A stretch of 42,439 nt of DNA from Conidiobolus incongruus B7586 (lineage: Eukaryota; Entomophthoromycota; Entomophthoromycetes; Entomophthorales; Conidiobolaceae). This document shows positions 11,985 through 22,860 of the stretch, one piece after another. The translations under genes were made by a program, and so were the position numbers. The DNA is taken from positions 1 through 42,439 of the forward strand of contig JNEM01013042.1 in the NCBI GenBank assembly GCA_000697335.1, read 5' to 3'. The notes under the pieces were generated by a model that saw only the letters and a program-made list of their open reading frames with translations, did not search any database and was not told the origin of the DNA. How positions within the stretch are numbered: position 1 is the first letter of the stretch; each line of letters begins with the position of its first letter.

Positions 11985-13294
11985 TTACTTTGTAATTTAA
12001 ATAATGGGAATTTTTTGCGATTGAAAAAAAGTAAACATTTTAATATATAAAAAGTAAAAATAAATATATAATATAAAATTAATAATTTCCTTTATTTCTA
12101 ATAACTTTTTACTATACTTTTGGCAAAGATCTAACACCTAAAAAATAGTTTTTTTTATTAAAGACTGAAATTTGATGTTTCACAAACCAATTAAATTTTC
12201 CTGCAGAAATTTTCTTTCTTGTAAGCTGGTTTTTTAATTGCTTAAAACAATTATAATTATATAGGTTATAATCTAGGGAATATACTGGATGTGGTAGTTT
12301 TTTCCAGTTATTTTTAATTAAAAGGTTTTTTACAACTTTAGATTTATGTATTTTACAATTATCATGCAAAATAACAGGTTTTTTTAAATTATATTGAGAA
12401 TACCAATTAAAAATAGTTTTATTCAAAAAAAATATAAAGCTTACTATTAATTGATTTTCTTTCAAGAACTAAATAAGAATAACATATGCTATTATAATCT
12501 ATTACAACAATTAACATTTACTTATTAATAAAGTATTTATTTAAAAGAATTTATAAAAGGGGTTGATTTAACTTAATTTAACACTTTGATTTATATTTTA
12601 ATAAAAGATTATATAAAAGAATTTAAGATTCATCAATTATAATAATTTATTGTAAAAGTTTTAGTTTCTAGTTATACCTTAATAAGTTTAATTTAACAAT
12701 AGCTACTTTAACTTTTTTAAGCTTTAGTTAAATTATAAAGTATCTATTTTATATTTTTATTAATTAATTTTAATTTAAACTTTAATATATATAAAATACT
12801 TATGTAACTAATATTAAAATATTTTGATAATTCTTTAACTGAAATAAAAAGGTACTTTTCAATATATTTTTTTACTTTATTAACAATTAAAAAAGTAACA
12901 GTTAAAATTAATCTTTTAGATTTTAACAGGTTTTAAGTAATTTTTCTCTTTGCTTTAAAATAATTTACCTAACAATAAATTGTTAATTTAAATAATACTT
13001 CATTATTAAAATTTGCTTGTAAATTTTAAATGATTTTAAAGGGTTTATGGTTAAGTTTTACTAATACTAAAATAAAAACCTTTTAATTGTTATTATTTAG
13101 TTTAAACATAATTAAATTAAATAACTAATTTTAAAAAATTATTTTTTTAATTAAAAAAGTTATTATATAAATATATATAATTTAAAACTATTTATTTTCT
13201 TATTTGTTTTATATATATTTTTTTATCTGAAACTAATAATATATTTGAAAAATCAGAAATTAAAAAATTTCCCATTTCTTTAATTCTATAGTAA
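11985..13294 (-). mobile_element. Mariner element copy C, full length, decayed
   Basis: The element is 1310 bp, inverted relative to A and D. Its right end on the plus strand reads AATTCTATAGTAA and its left end TTACTTTGTAATTTAAAT; both are flanked by TA (11983-11984 and 13295-13296). The best-preserved part of the transposase is the minus-strand frame 12465-12112 (117 codons). It holds HDN (second catalytic Asp), then after the 34-residue mariner spacing the block HPVYSLDYNLYNY, aligning with HPPYSPDLAPSDY. The third catalytic Asp is Asn here (GAT to AAT, a G-to-A transition); copies A and D keep Asp. The C-terminus ends ...GVRSLPKV just before the 3' terminal repeat. The upstream half has several stops. 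Family assignment as a mariner D,D34D transposase is firm; activity is excluded. Confidence 0.92.
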
Positions 13295-13296
13295 TA

Positions 13297-13833
13297 ATAT
13301 TATATTTTATAAAATGAGCTGATTTTCCACAAATTATTCATTAATAAAAAAGAATCTAGTATTAATTTTAAAGTAATAATTTATGAGAATATTGCTAATT
13401 TTAACATATTATTACATTATTTTTTAATTGAGTTATAGCAAGTGTTGAATATAAGTGCTTATATTATATAAATACAAATATTAAAAAAATAATAAATATA
13501 CAGAATATTTTTCCACTTCAACTATGTTATTATTATTATAATTTAAATAAATTATTGTAATCTACATATTTAAAATTAAAACTAATGTAAAAACTAGGAA
13601 TTAATTTTAAACCATATTATTATGGTAATGTTATTGAATTTATCCTTATTAACAAAATAAATTATATCTTTTATAAATAAGTGTTTCAAATATTTCTAAA
13701 GAGCTTTAAGTTAACAGCCTTAGAAATTTTTTGTTCTAATAAATAACTTAATATATTTATGATAAAACTAAATAATATTATTAAAGATATTTAACAACCA
13801 GTTTAATAATAATTATAATGATATATATTTATA
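13297..13833. other. Spacer between two head-to-head mariner copies
   Basis: AT-rich, no open frame worth naming and no match seen to the promoter of the intact receptor gene. It separates the 5' ends of copies C and D. Confidence 0.6.
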
Positions 13834-13835
13834 TA

Positions 13836-15154
13836 TTACTATAGAATTAAAAAAATGGGAAATTTTTTAATTTCTGATTTTTCATATATATTATTAATTT
13901 CAAATAAAAAAATATATATAAAACAAATAAGAAAATAAATAGTTTTAAATTATATATATATATATATATATATTAACTTTTTTAATTAAAAAAAATAATT
14001 TTTTAAAATTAGTTATTTAATTTAATTATGTTTAAACTAAATAATAACTATCAAAAGTTTTTTATTTTAGTATTAGTAAAACTTAACCATAAACCCTCTA
14101 AAATCATTTAAAATTTACAAGTAGCTTTTAATAATAAAGTATTATTTAAATTAATAATTTATTGCTAGGTAAATTATTTTAAAGCTAAAAGAAAAACTAC
14201 CTAAAACTTGTTAAAATCTAAAAAACTAATTTCAACAGTTATTTTTTTTATTGTTAATAAAATAAAAAAATATATTAAAAAACACCTTTTTATTTTAGTT
14301 AAAGAAATATCAAAATATTTTAATATTAGTTACATAAGTATTTTATATATATTACAGTTTAAATTAAAATTAATTAATAAAAATATAAAATAAATACCTT
14401 ATAATTTAACTAAAGCTTAAAAAAAAGCTAGAGTAGCTATTGTTAAATAAAACTTACTAAGGTATAACTAGAAACTAAGGCTTTTACAGTAAATTATTAT
14501 AATTGATGAATCTTAAATTTTTTTGTATAATCCTTTATTAAAACAAAAATCAAAGTGTTAAATTAAGTTAAATCAACCCCTTTTATAAATTCCTTTAAAT
14601 TAACACTTTATTGATAAACAAATATTAATTATTATAATAGGTTATAATAACATATGCTATTTTTATTTAGTTTTTAAAGGAAAATTAATTAATTATAAAC
14701 TTTATATTTTTTTTAAATAAAACTATTTCTAATTAGTATTCTTAATATAATTTGAGAAAACCTATTATTTTATATGATAATTGTAAAATACATAAATCTA
14801 AAGTTGTAAAAAACTTTTTAATTAAAAATAACTGGAAAAAACTACTACATCTAGTATATTCTTTAGATTATAACCTATATGATTATAATTGTTTTAGGAA
14901 ATTAAAAAACTAGCTTACAAGAAAGAAAATTTCTACAAGGAAATTTAATTGGTTTGTGAAACATCAAATCTTAGTCTTTAATAAAAAGAACTATTTTTTA
15001 AATGTTAGATCTTTGCTAAAAGTATAGCAAAAAGTTGTTAGAAATAAAGGAAATTATTAATTTTATATTATATATTTATTTTTACTTTTTATATATTAAA
15101 ATGTTTACTTTTTTTCAATTGCAAAAAATTCCCATTATTTAAATTACAAAGTAA
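13836..15154 (+). mobile_element. Mariner element copy D, full length, decayed
   Basis: The element is 1319 bp, TTACTATAGAATT...TTACAAAGTAA, flanked by TA at 13834-13835 and 15155-15156. The N-terminal helix-turn-helix of the transposase is still open at 14208-14393 (VKEISKYFNISYISILYIL aligns with the mariner second HTH). An IIDES near 14500 matches the TGDE block with the first catalytic Asp. The YSLDYNLYDY block near 14860 keeps the third Asp with 34-residue spacing from HDN-equivalent IYDN. Several stops lie between these, so no full transposase is made. Differences from copy A are mostly C/T and A/G transitions. The element's 3' end lies about 20 bp before the start region of a broken receptor gene. 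Confidence 0.92.
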
Positions 15155-15159
15155 TATAT

Positions 15160-16191
15160 TGAATGTGTATCAAGATGAAAATCACAATATTCTAGAAACA
15201 GATGTTCTGAATATAGATTAAACCTTGATTACTACATCATTTTCACTATTTTCATTGGATTGATTATTTCATAAATATTAATGATTACAACAAAACTCAA
15301 ATGAAGCAATACAGTGCTGCCATTAATAGCTGAATTATTCAATACAGTTTACTGATTATTGAACATAATAAACTGTATTTGAATCTGGAGCATAAAACTT
15401 AGAAATAATTTAGAGAATAGTTAATACTGTTAACCTGCTGAATACATAATCTTTATTCTGAGTGACTGAGTCATATATAGTGTAATTATCCTATCTTTTA
15501 TCAAATCCTTGACTATATTTCACCAGCTTCAGTTTGGCAACGTGGCGTGGATAATTGCTTTAATTACCCTAACTATAATTAGTTTTGCTATTGATTTAAG
15601 TTTTTCAATTCTAAACTATTTCCTCACAAAACGTATTTTAAAATTGATCGCAATTGAATTTAGATTAGAAAAACGAGAAAACAAGTCTTATTACTGTGTT
15701 TTTGATTAATATATTAGCTAATTCAATGCCTTACTTTTATGCATCGATTTATTATTGATATATAAAACTATGATACTAGTTGCAACAACTCTGAAAATGG
15801 TAATTGTCAGAATAATGTTAATAACGATATGAGTTCAAATCATAGTCAAAATTAACCTATCACATATCCAAATGAAGCCTACAACAACCCAGATAACTAT
15901 GAGTTAAATTTAATGCATAAGACTATATCATCCCAATCTGCGAATACCCCATGGGAACTTTTTCATCATAGCGTGGCCAAAGTGATTAGGGAGATTATAA
16001 TTAGTGTATATGATAATAGCTTTAAATCTGTTTCAAATGATGCCATTTTCCATGTGCAGAACAGTATTTTAATCCTCCCAGCCCTTGTATCTTGCAAGTT
16101 AAATAGTTTAACCACTTGCTTAAATCATCTCACTCCAAAGATAAATATATGCTTCGTATTATTCTTCCATTTTGAAATATCAAGAGTTTAA
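15160..16191 (+). pseudogene. Broken paralogue of the rhodopsin-like receptor
   Basis: This is collinear with the intact receptor at 4389-5480. HQLQFGNVAWIIALITLTI (15509 on) matches its HIQFGNLVWIIVTVILTV (helix 4). LIAIEFRLEKRENKSYYCVF matches the loop before helix 5. The segment 15913-16191 covers the end of loop 3 through helix 7 (LTPKINICFVLFFHFE against LVPVTNPCFVLFFHFE). The region for helices 1-3 (15175-15500) is recognisable but crossed by many stops. The helix 3 Arg appears lost and the helix 7 Asn-Pro is Asn-Ile. Helix 5 is broken by a stop and a probable small deletion. The gene therefore cannot make a receptor. Its start region lies immediately downstream of mariner copy D, so loss of its promoter may have come first; that order is inference. 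Confidence 0.88.
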
Positions 16192-16794
16192 ATTTTTTCT
16201 CTTTATATTACAAACATTTACATTGATTTGTGCAAAATAAAATTTATAAAAAATGATTTGAGTATATAATTGAATTTCATAATATCAAATATATATGTAT
16301 AAATTTTTCAATAGTAAAAATATATCAATTTTAATATATTTTAATTAATTGATGGTTGCTATAATAAATACCAATATGGCTATTATTTTATTTAATCAAA
16401 AATATTATATTTGAATTTTGAGTATTTATATTTAATTTATATCAATGATATTATAAGATGATATTTAACATAAATTTTAATTGATCTGGTTATTATTTAC
16501 CATATTAAAGAATTTACATTTCAGATATTGTTTTACAAATTTCAAATATTTTATGAAGTTTTTTAGAGTACAATTCAAGTTTCTTACCAAAATATTTGTA
16601 TAATAGTATTATATTATTTTGAACAATATAAACAAACCTATATTTTGATTATTTTAAAGAAACAATTATTTATATATTAGTTAATAAATTTAAGTTTTAT
16701 ATTTAATATAATAATTAGATTTGATTAAATTCTTATCAATAAAAAACTGAATATTTTAATTTCTATTTATTATATATTATAAATATATTGTCAC
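16192..16794. other. AT-rich intergenic, no gene seen
   Basis: Downstream flank of the dead receptor. Only A/T-rich sequence with short TA words; nothing else recognised. Confidence 0.6.
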
Positions 16795-17110
16795 GAACCA
16801 GATGACTCCCTTCTACCCAAGTATTTTTACATCAACCTAATGATAAAGCTATTTCTCCCTAACATGCCATTTGCTCCTTCTCTATCTTCTAATTGGCAGA
16901 TGATGCAAGTCACCGGAGAATCTCATCAATCAACTTACCCAACTCACTCTATACAAAATCCGGAATTAGAGCTATCCTCAATGAGACAAGTTCGATCTGG
17001 GCCCTCCCAGCTATTTGACTTGAAGCAATAAATCTCCAATTCCTCTAACACTTGCCTGGAATTCCCCAGATCACTCTCCTTTGTTTAAACTACTCTGGAC
17101 ACTGCTTCTC
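16795..17110 (+). other. GC-rich island with a 63-codon open frame, unassigned
   Basis: A sharp rise to roughly 45% G+C in a far poorer background, with well-defined edges. One plus-strand frame is open from about 16790 to a TAA at 17029-17031. It includes ATG 16840 (MIKLFLPNMPFAPSLSS...) and is rich in Pro, Ser and Gln; it then stays fairly open to about 17110 with two stops. No family is recognised on either strand. Possibilities are a surviving exon of an otherwise decayed gene, a short live gene, or a recently arrived fragment that has not yet drifted to high A+T. The strand is only a guess. Confidence 0.35.
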
Positions 17111-17245
17111 CAAGGCATGTTAATATTATCAATTTTAATAAAATAAAATACTAAAATCATTTGATAGTACAAATATTTATTATGCATTTAATATAATCTT
17201 AATTTGTACATTGCTTTTATATATGGTAATTAAAATTATCTTTAT

Positions 17246-17285
<40 letters not shown>

Positions 17286-17740
17286 ATATAAAGTTTCTGT
17301 CATTTTTTTGAAACAATATCACTATAAAATTAAATATATGTAATTTGTTTTTCTCAAAAATTAAATAATTATATTAGGTATGAGCATATTTAATTATAGA
17401 GTCATCTAAATCAAGGTATATATCAATAAAATTTGTTTTTGACTCATTATTACTAAGGATCTTTTGTGCTGTTGAATTTTTGTGTTTAATATTGTATAAA
17501 TTTGGATATATGAAAGGATGATCGTTTCCATTCATCTAAGTTAAAATATTGAATTAAACTAATAATTTAAATTATACCATCGATATAAGAATATTATTTA
17601 ATCATAATCTAAAAAAATCCAGGAATGCTAAGTCTACTAAATACATTAAATTACAGTTAAAAATAATTTAAAACAATTGGTGTTAAGATTTATAGGATAT
17701 TTAGTAATAAATTTTACATACACTTTGAATAAAGTGGGAG
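17111..17740. other. AT-rich intergenic including PMI 3' flank
   Basis: No gene seen. It contains a long (AT)n run and the downstream flank of the isomerase gene on the minus strand. Confidence 0.6.
17249..17282. repeat. (AT)n microsatellite
   Basis: About 17 uninterrupted AT units in intergenic sequence, not inside a mariner copy. Confidence 0.95.
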
Positions 17741-19157
17741 TTAAACTTGGCAATAAGCCAAAAAGGTAATTAATTGATCTCCTTTGGATTCGAGTTCAAA
17801 GGAGGTGTGAGGAGGAATGAAGTATACTTTACCCTGATCAATGCTATACTCTTGTCCATCAACAATGACTGATCCCTTGCCTTCAGTACTCAAAAGGATA
17901 CTGGGTCCGCTGAGGGCATTAATACTTTCTTTTAAGCCATTCTGTGTAAGACAAGTTCTGACTACTGAAAATTCTTCAATAGGGGGATCATATAAAGTGC
18001 TATTCTTAGTATTTTGGAATGGAACACCATGCATGATTTGTTCAGGAGCATCTAAGCAACGATAAGTGAGCATACTTACTAAAACATCGACATCTTTGAA
18101 CTTGGGAGTAAGGCCTGCGCGAACTACATTATCACTAGTAGCCATACATTCAACACAATCTACAATATGTTAGTTATAAAAACAAAATAAACAATTTAAT
18201 GTTTACCTCCTGATAAATAAGCGTGGGGTTCATTAGCACAAAGGAATAAAGCATCACCAGGAGTCAAAATAACGTAGTTCAATAGGAAAACACACCAGCA
18301 TCCAACATCACCAGGGTATTGGCTATGAACTCTGAGGAATAATTCATTTAATTGAGAGTCTTGGAGGGGTTGAGAATTAAGCCTGCTGATTAATTTATCC
18401 AATAATTGCTTGACAATGGTATCATCACTTGTCATAACCTTTTTAAATAATTTCTTGAGAGAAGATTTATGATCAGAGAAAGCGTGATTAATGAAATAAG
18501 ATTTGACTTCATCCCCAACCAATTCAGAAAATTCAGGTACTTGTTCCAAAAATTGTTGGATTTGATCAAGAGGGCGGAATCCACAAAGTGCCTCGAATCT
18601 AGTAAGTGCAATAGTCATCTCTGGCTTATGATTGGGGTCTTTGTATATGTTGGGGCGCTCTCCATGAAGCTTTTGGCCTAATCCCTTATCAGGATGAGCC
18701 TGAATAGAAAGAGCCTTTCCAACTGAGAGAACCTTGAATAAGAAAGGAAGATCATTTCCAAACTTTTTAGTTATTTCAGCTCCAAGATATTGTGAAGGAT
18801 TCTCTTGAACGAGTTCGAGTAGTTTCTTGCTACCACATGAAGGATCAGCAAGGACAGATGGTGCATTGGGATGTGTGCCCATCCATAACTAATTCAAGAA
18901 GAGTTAGTTTAAATAAAATTTAGAAAAAACATATAGAAATATTTTTAAATGTAATAATCTTCAATCAATTTAAACATATATTTTCAGAATCAAATCAAAA
19001 TTTCAATTCTTTCAAATGTAAATATTCTCACCTCAGCGTAGGGTTTTTGTTCATCAATATTGCTATTAAGAAGCTGAGCGACTTTACTAGTAGATCCCAA
19101 TTTGCCCCAGTCATAATTTTGGGGAGAACAGTTTAATTCAAAGATTTTGGCTGGCAT
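17741..19157 (-). CDS. PMI40: Mannose-6-phosphate isomerase, type I
   Basis: The enzyme interconverts fructose-6-phosphate and mannose-6-phosphate in the cytosol. It is the entry to GDP-mannose for glycosylation and cell-wall mannan. Exons on the minus strand: 19157-19032, 18888-18207 and 18159-17741. The introns are 143 and 47 bp with GT...AG ends; the second has a CTAAC branch-like site. The product is 408 residues, close to the usual 420-430 for fungal PMIs. The zinc site is complete: Gln105 and His107 in SIQAHPDK, Glu132 in NHKPEM, His264 in EPHAYLSG. The catalytic Arg283 lies in SDNVVRAG. The N-terminus (QNYDWGKLGS) and the exon 1-2 joint (PYAE|LWMGTH) match yeast Pmi40, confirming the splicing. 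The joint between exons 2 and 3 restores SGDCVECMATSDN. The C-terminal cupin part is intact. ATG 19157 gives the normal family start. Nothing is broken; identification is essentially certain. Confidence 0.97.
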
Positions 19158-20234
19158 TTTTAGATTAGATCAAGTATAAAGATTTTACTCCTGTTAAAGA
19201 TGATTGTGAATTTATAACTAAATGAATGATGTAACAGCAATCCAATCAAACTGCTTCTTCAAAATAGCATTTTGGAATTACTGTGACATTTTGTATCAAG
19301 ATATTTCATGATTTAACACCTTCACTTTTAATTAAAATAATTGACAAATATTTTCAATTCCTTTTTCATATTTTAGCTAATATTATTTTGATATAATATT
19401 TTTTAACGGGTTATAGTATTTGTTTATATAATTATATATTGGTTATGCTCCACAATCGCAAATACAAATAAAAATACTAATCAAAACTTTCAATAACCAA
19501 TAAATCAATATAGATTGCTAGATTTCTATTTGATTCTTTGTAAAGTTTAAAGGTATAATCCTAATCAAGATTTCTGTACAGTCTAAATGTTGACAATAAA
19601 AACCTAAATTTAGTCTCATAAAATATAGGTTATATTAATAGTTATTGAATTAACAAATATTGGTGCTATTTACATGTGAGAAAAGTATGTTATAAGCCTG
19701 TATTTGTGTATGAAAATTTTTACTGATTATAAATACAAAAATTGTATTTGAATATAGTTAAACTTGATAAATAGATCAAACACTGGAAACAAAGCAATCT
19801 GAGAATTAGACTATATGTTAATATTATGACAAATTATAATATACACTCTAACAGTTATAAAATGTTATCTTGAGTACAATCTATCTTGCCTTATAATCAA
19901 TTATTTAATATTATTGAAAGATAAAGAATCTTATCTAAAATATGCTTGAAATTCTCATTTTTGAGTGTAGAATGAATATATTAATGCAATTCTTTTATTT
20001 TGGTTTTATTTGTATTTTATTCAAGTTATTTATTTGGTGACTGTAAGAAAATTTGGATCCAATTATTCAATTATATTCAATATATTTTTTGTGAGTTATT
20101 TATACTGATCAAATAAAACAAATTTTTTCTTTATATTAATTGGTTTTATATTATCGAAATTATTAATATTTCACTTTGTTAACTATAACATACTATTTTA
20201 AAGTTAAAAGTTTATTATTATTTTCCATATATTT
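19158..20234. other. PMI upstream region and AT-rich intergenic
   Basis: The first 100 bp hold the isomerase promoter. The remainder has no open frame, RNA gene or repeat that I can support. Confidence 0.5.
19211..19216 (-). promoter_or_regulatory. Possible TATA box of PMI gene
   Basis: TATAAA on the minus strand, 53 bp upstream of the ATG at 19157; the spacing is like that of the receptor and eIF4E genes. Chance matches are frequent in this base composition. Confidence 0.35.
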
Positions 20235-21930
20235 ATAGGTTTAGAAATTAAGTAATGTCACTTTTTTCAAATTTATTTTAAATACAAAATTTAATATTAG
20301 AAATAATAAAATAATTATATATTTTAAAATACTCTCTTTTGTTATTAATAACTCTTTCCATACCTTTGATAAGTGATTAATACCTAAAACACTGCCCATT
20401 TTATATAAGACTGAAATTTTATGTTTGACAACCTTGATTAACTAGCTAAGAGACAAGATCTCAACGTTCTTGATATATATTTTATATTAACGTTTATTGT
20501 TCAATTTAAATGCTAATTTATGCCCTTTGATGCCATATGGAACCACGTGACTTATTTTATATTAAATCCAATATAAATTATAATTAATTGACTCAATAAA
20601 TGGGACTCTTCTTTTCTTTTCATCTTATAATTAACTATCTTCCTGATTATTTTTTAACCACTATTTAGCTCTTTAATTATAAAACTATTTTTATCATTTA
20701 TCACTTATATTTAACATTATTTATTAGTTTAATCTATTTTAATTATATATTAAAGCTATATTATTTAAAATCAAAATTAAAGTTTTTTAATATATTTTAA
20801 GAGTCTTTCTTGGCACTATTGTTTCTCTTTGAATACAAAGCTAATACCTATTACTATTTTTCATAATTTATATAAATTATCCTTTAGAATTTATTTTCTT
20901 ATAAGCTTATCTTTTACTTATCTAATATAATTATAGTTATAAAGATTATAGCTAAATAAATATAATAAATATATTAACACTTATTAATGTTTTTTATAAA
21001 AATCTATTTCTATAGCTTTAATTATCATTTGAAATAATTTTTTTATTTAAATTATAAACATAATTGGAAATATTGTTTTTAATAAAAAAAATATAAAATA
21101 TATAATCAACTTTATGACCCTTTGAATCTGAGTAAAAAATCTTAGATTAATAATAGTTATTATTATTAATATACCTATATAAAAATAATTTTTTATTTGA
21201 ATTTAAAATAAGGATTGTATTAATATAAAAAAATATTTTGACTTAAGTTTAATTAAAGAAATATATATATGAATCCAAAATTTATTAATATAAAAATAAT
21301 ATATAAACACTTAGGTTTTTAGATATATTTTAATATAGTTATTATAGTTATAAATATTCTAATTTTCTTTTAAACCATGATTAAAATATAAAAAACCTAT
21401 CTTTTATTTTTTAATTAAGCTAAGTATAAATTTAAATATATATGTATATATATATATATATATAATATTTTAATAATTAACCGTTTAATACTTTGGTAAT
21501 CTTTTTTATTAAAAATATTGATCATATATATAATTTTTATATGTAATTAAAACAGTAAGAGTAAAAATGGAATTATTTAAGCTCGGTATAGCTTGGAAAG
21601 TTTGTCTTTAGTTCTAAAGTCATAAATCCAGCAATAAATTATTATTTTAAATAAAATATTATTTTTAAATTCTTTTATGTCTTAATAAAGATTGAAATAC
21701 TTATGATTGAGTTTTAATAATACCAAAACTAATGATTTTAATAATTATTTTTTGGTCAAAAAGTAAATAAATTGAGCTCCAAATTTTTGAATTCAAAAAT
21801 ATTAGTAAATATAGACTTACATATCATTTTGTTATATAAAGAAGTTTATTTACCTTATTTATCTAATATTAATCACGATATTTAATACACTTGAAAAGGT
21901 AAAAAAATAAAAAAAATGAATGTTTAATTG
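20235..21930 (-). mobile_element. Mariner element copy E, old, split by an insert
   Basis: It aligns block by block with copy C on the same strand. The terminal-repeat-like TTTAGAAATTAAGTAATG is near 20240. CTTTGATAAGTGATTAATACC and GACTGAAATTTTATGTTTGACAACC lie at 20365-20425. After a gap, TTATAAGCTTATC and ATTATAGTTATAAAGATTATA (20900-20950), ATCATTTGAAATAA...TTAAATTATAAACATAATTGG (21025-21075) and CAATAAATTATTATTTTAAATAA (21630-21655) follow in order. About 440 bp at 20428-20870 has no counterpart in copy C and looks like a later insertion. Without it the element would be about 1.25 kb. The ends are approximate and no TA duplication could be fixed. No reading frame survives. Confidence 0.65.
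20428..20870. other. Insert of about 440 bp inside mariner copy E
   Basis: It interrupts the mariner alignment between the blocks ending GACAACC and starting TTATATAAATTATCC. G+C is a little higher than around it (ATCTCAACGTTCTTG, GATGCCATATGGAACCACGTG). It has no open frame. It could be a small non-autonomous element or a solo terminal repeat of a retroelement, but no clear end repeats or target duplication were found, so it stays unassigned. Confidence 0.4.
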
Positions 21931-22289
21931 TTTAATTATTTATAGTTAAATATTTAAATTTTTTATAATGGAATTTTTATTTTAAAATATACCTTAGTAT
22001 TTTAGGCAAACTTGCATTTAGTTATTTAAAAAAGTAAAACTCATTATAAATTAAAATAAAAAAAAATGGAATCTACTATGATCTTAATTACTAATTGATA
22101 TCAAATAATATATATTTAACAGAAATTCAAATATGGGCAGATGTTGTTTAATATCGTATATATTAGCTAAAAACCTATAATATTAATATATTATTTATTA
22201 AAGATTAAATAATAAGTATATAATGGCGGAAAAAGTAACTCATTAGTTATATGTTTATATATTAATAAAATATATAAAGTTGAAAGAAA
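21931..22289. other. AT-rich spacer, no gene seen
   Basis: Sequence between two mariner remnants. It may contain the unrecognised end of either, but nothing can be supported. Confidence 0.5.
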
Positions 22290-22860
22290 TAATATAATTT
22301 TTATAATAAATAACTCTTTTCCTCAAATAATAAAATACCATACTAATAGTAAATATTTATCCTATTTTTATAGGTTTTTGTAATTTATATTTAAAATAAC
22401 TTTTTTAATTTTAAAATATACAGTTAAAATATTATCAAATTCCTTTCCCCAAAATAAATTCTTTAACTTACCAAAAGATTTATAATCATAAAGATATATG
22501 TCTGGTGAATATACTGGATATAGCAATAAAAACCAAAACGTTTTTTAAACAAATCATTGACAACTTTATAATATATATATCTTATATTTAATATATTAAA
22601 TCTTTTCTTTAATTAAATTTCTCTTACCCCAGTTTGTAACAATAATTTTTAGATTTTTAATGTATATTCTAGCATTACCGCTTACTTTTCCTTTAAATTA
22701 ACATTGTAACATTATATTATTAATATCCATATCTAATAAAAACGTTTTTTTCAAATAACTTTTGTTTTGAAATTTATTACTGTAATTTTGATTCTTCGAC
22801 TCAAAAACTCCAATTATTAATTGATAATTGATAATATGCTAGAGTACATAATTATTATAT
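22290..22860 (-). mobile_element. Second mariner lineage, transposase fragment
   Basis: On the minus strand, around 22530-22440, the sequence reads YPVYSPDIYLYDYKSFGKL. This is a close match to the mariner block HPPYSPDLAPSDYHLFGSL, with the third catalytic Asp present. It continues KNLFWGKEFDNILT without a stop. Upstream, VVNDLFKKRF matches the segment that follows the HDN motif, though a frame change separates it. The wording differs from copies A-E (YSLDYNLYDYNCF), so this is a different mariner lineage. The ends were not found; only the C-terminal third is convincing. Confidence 0.6.

Noticed and set aside
12112-12465. 117-codon minus-strand frame as a host gene
   Set aside because: It is the C-terminal part of the transposase of mariner copy C (HDN and HPVYSLD blocks, inside TA-flanked terminal repeats).
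14208-14393. 61-codon plus-strand frame as a small gene
   Set aside because: It is the helix-turn-helix part of the transposase of mariner copy D, collinear with the same region of copy A.
17841-18681. Plus-strand open frames across the isomerase gene
   Set aside because: They lie antisense to the conserved PMI exons and have no features of their own.
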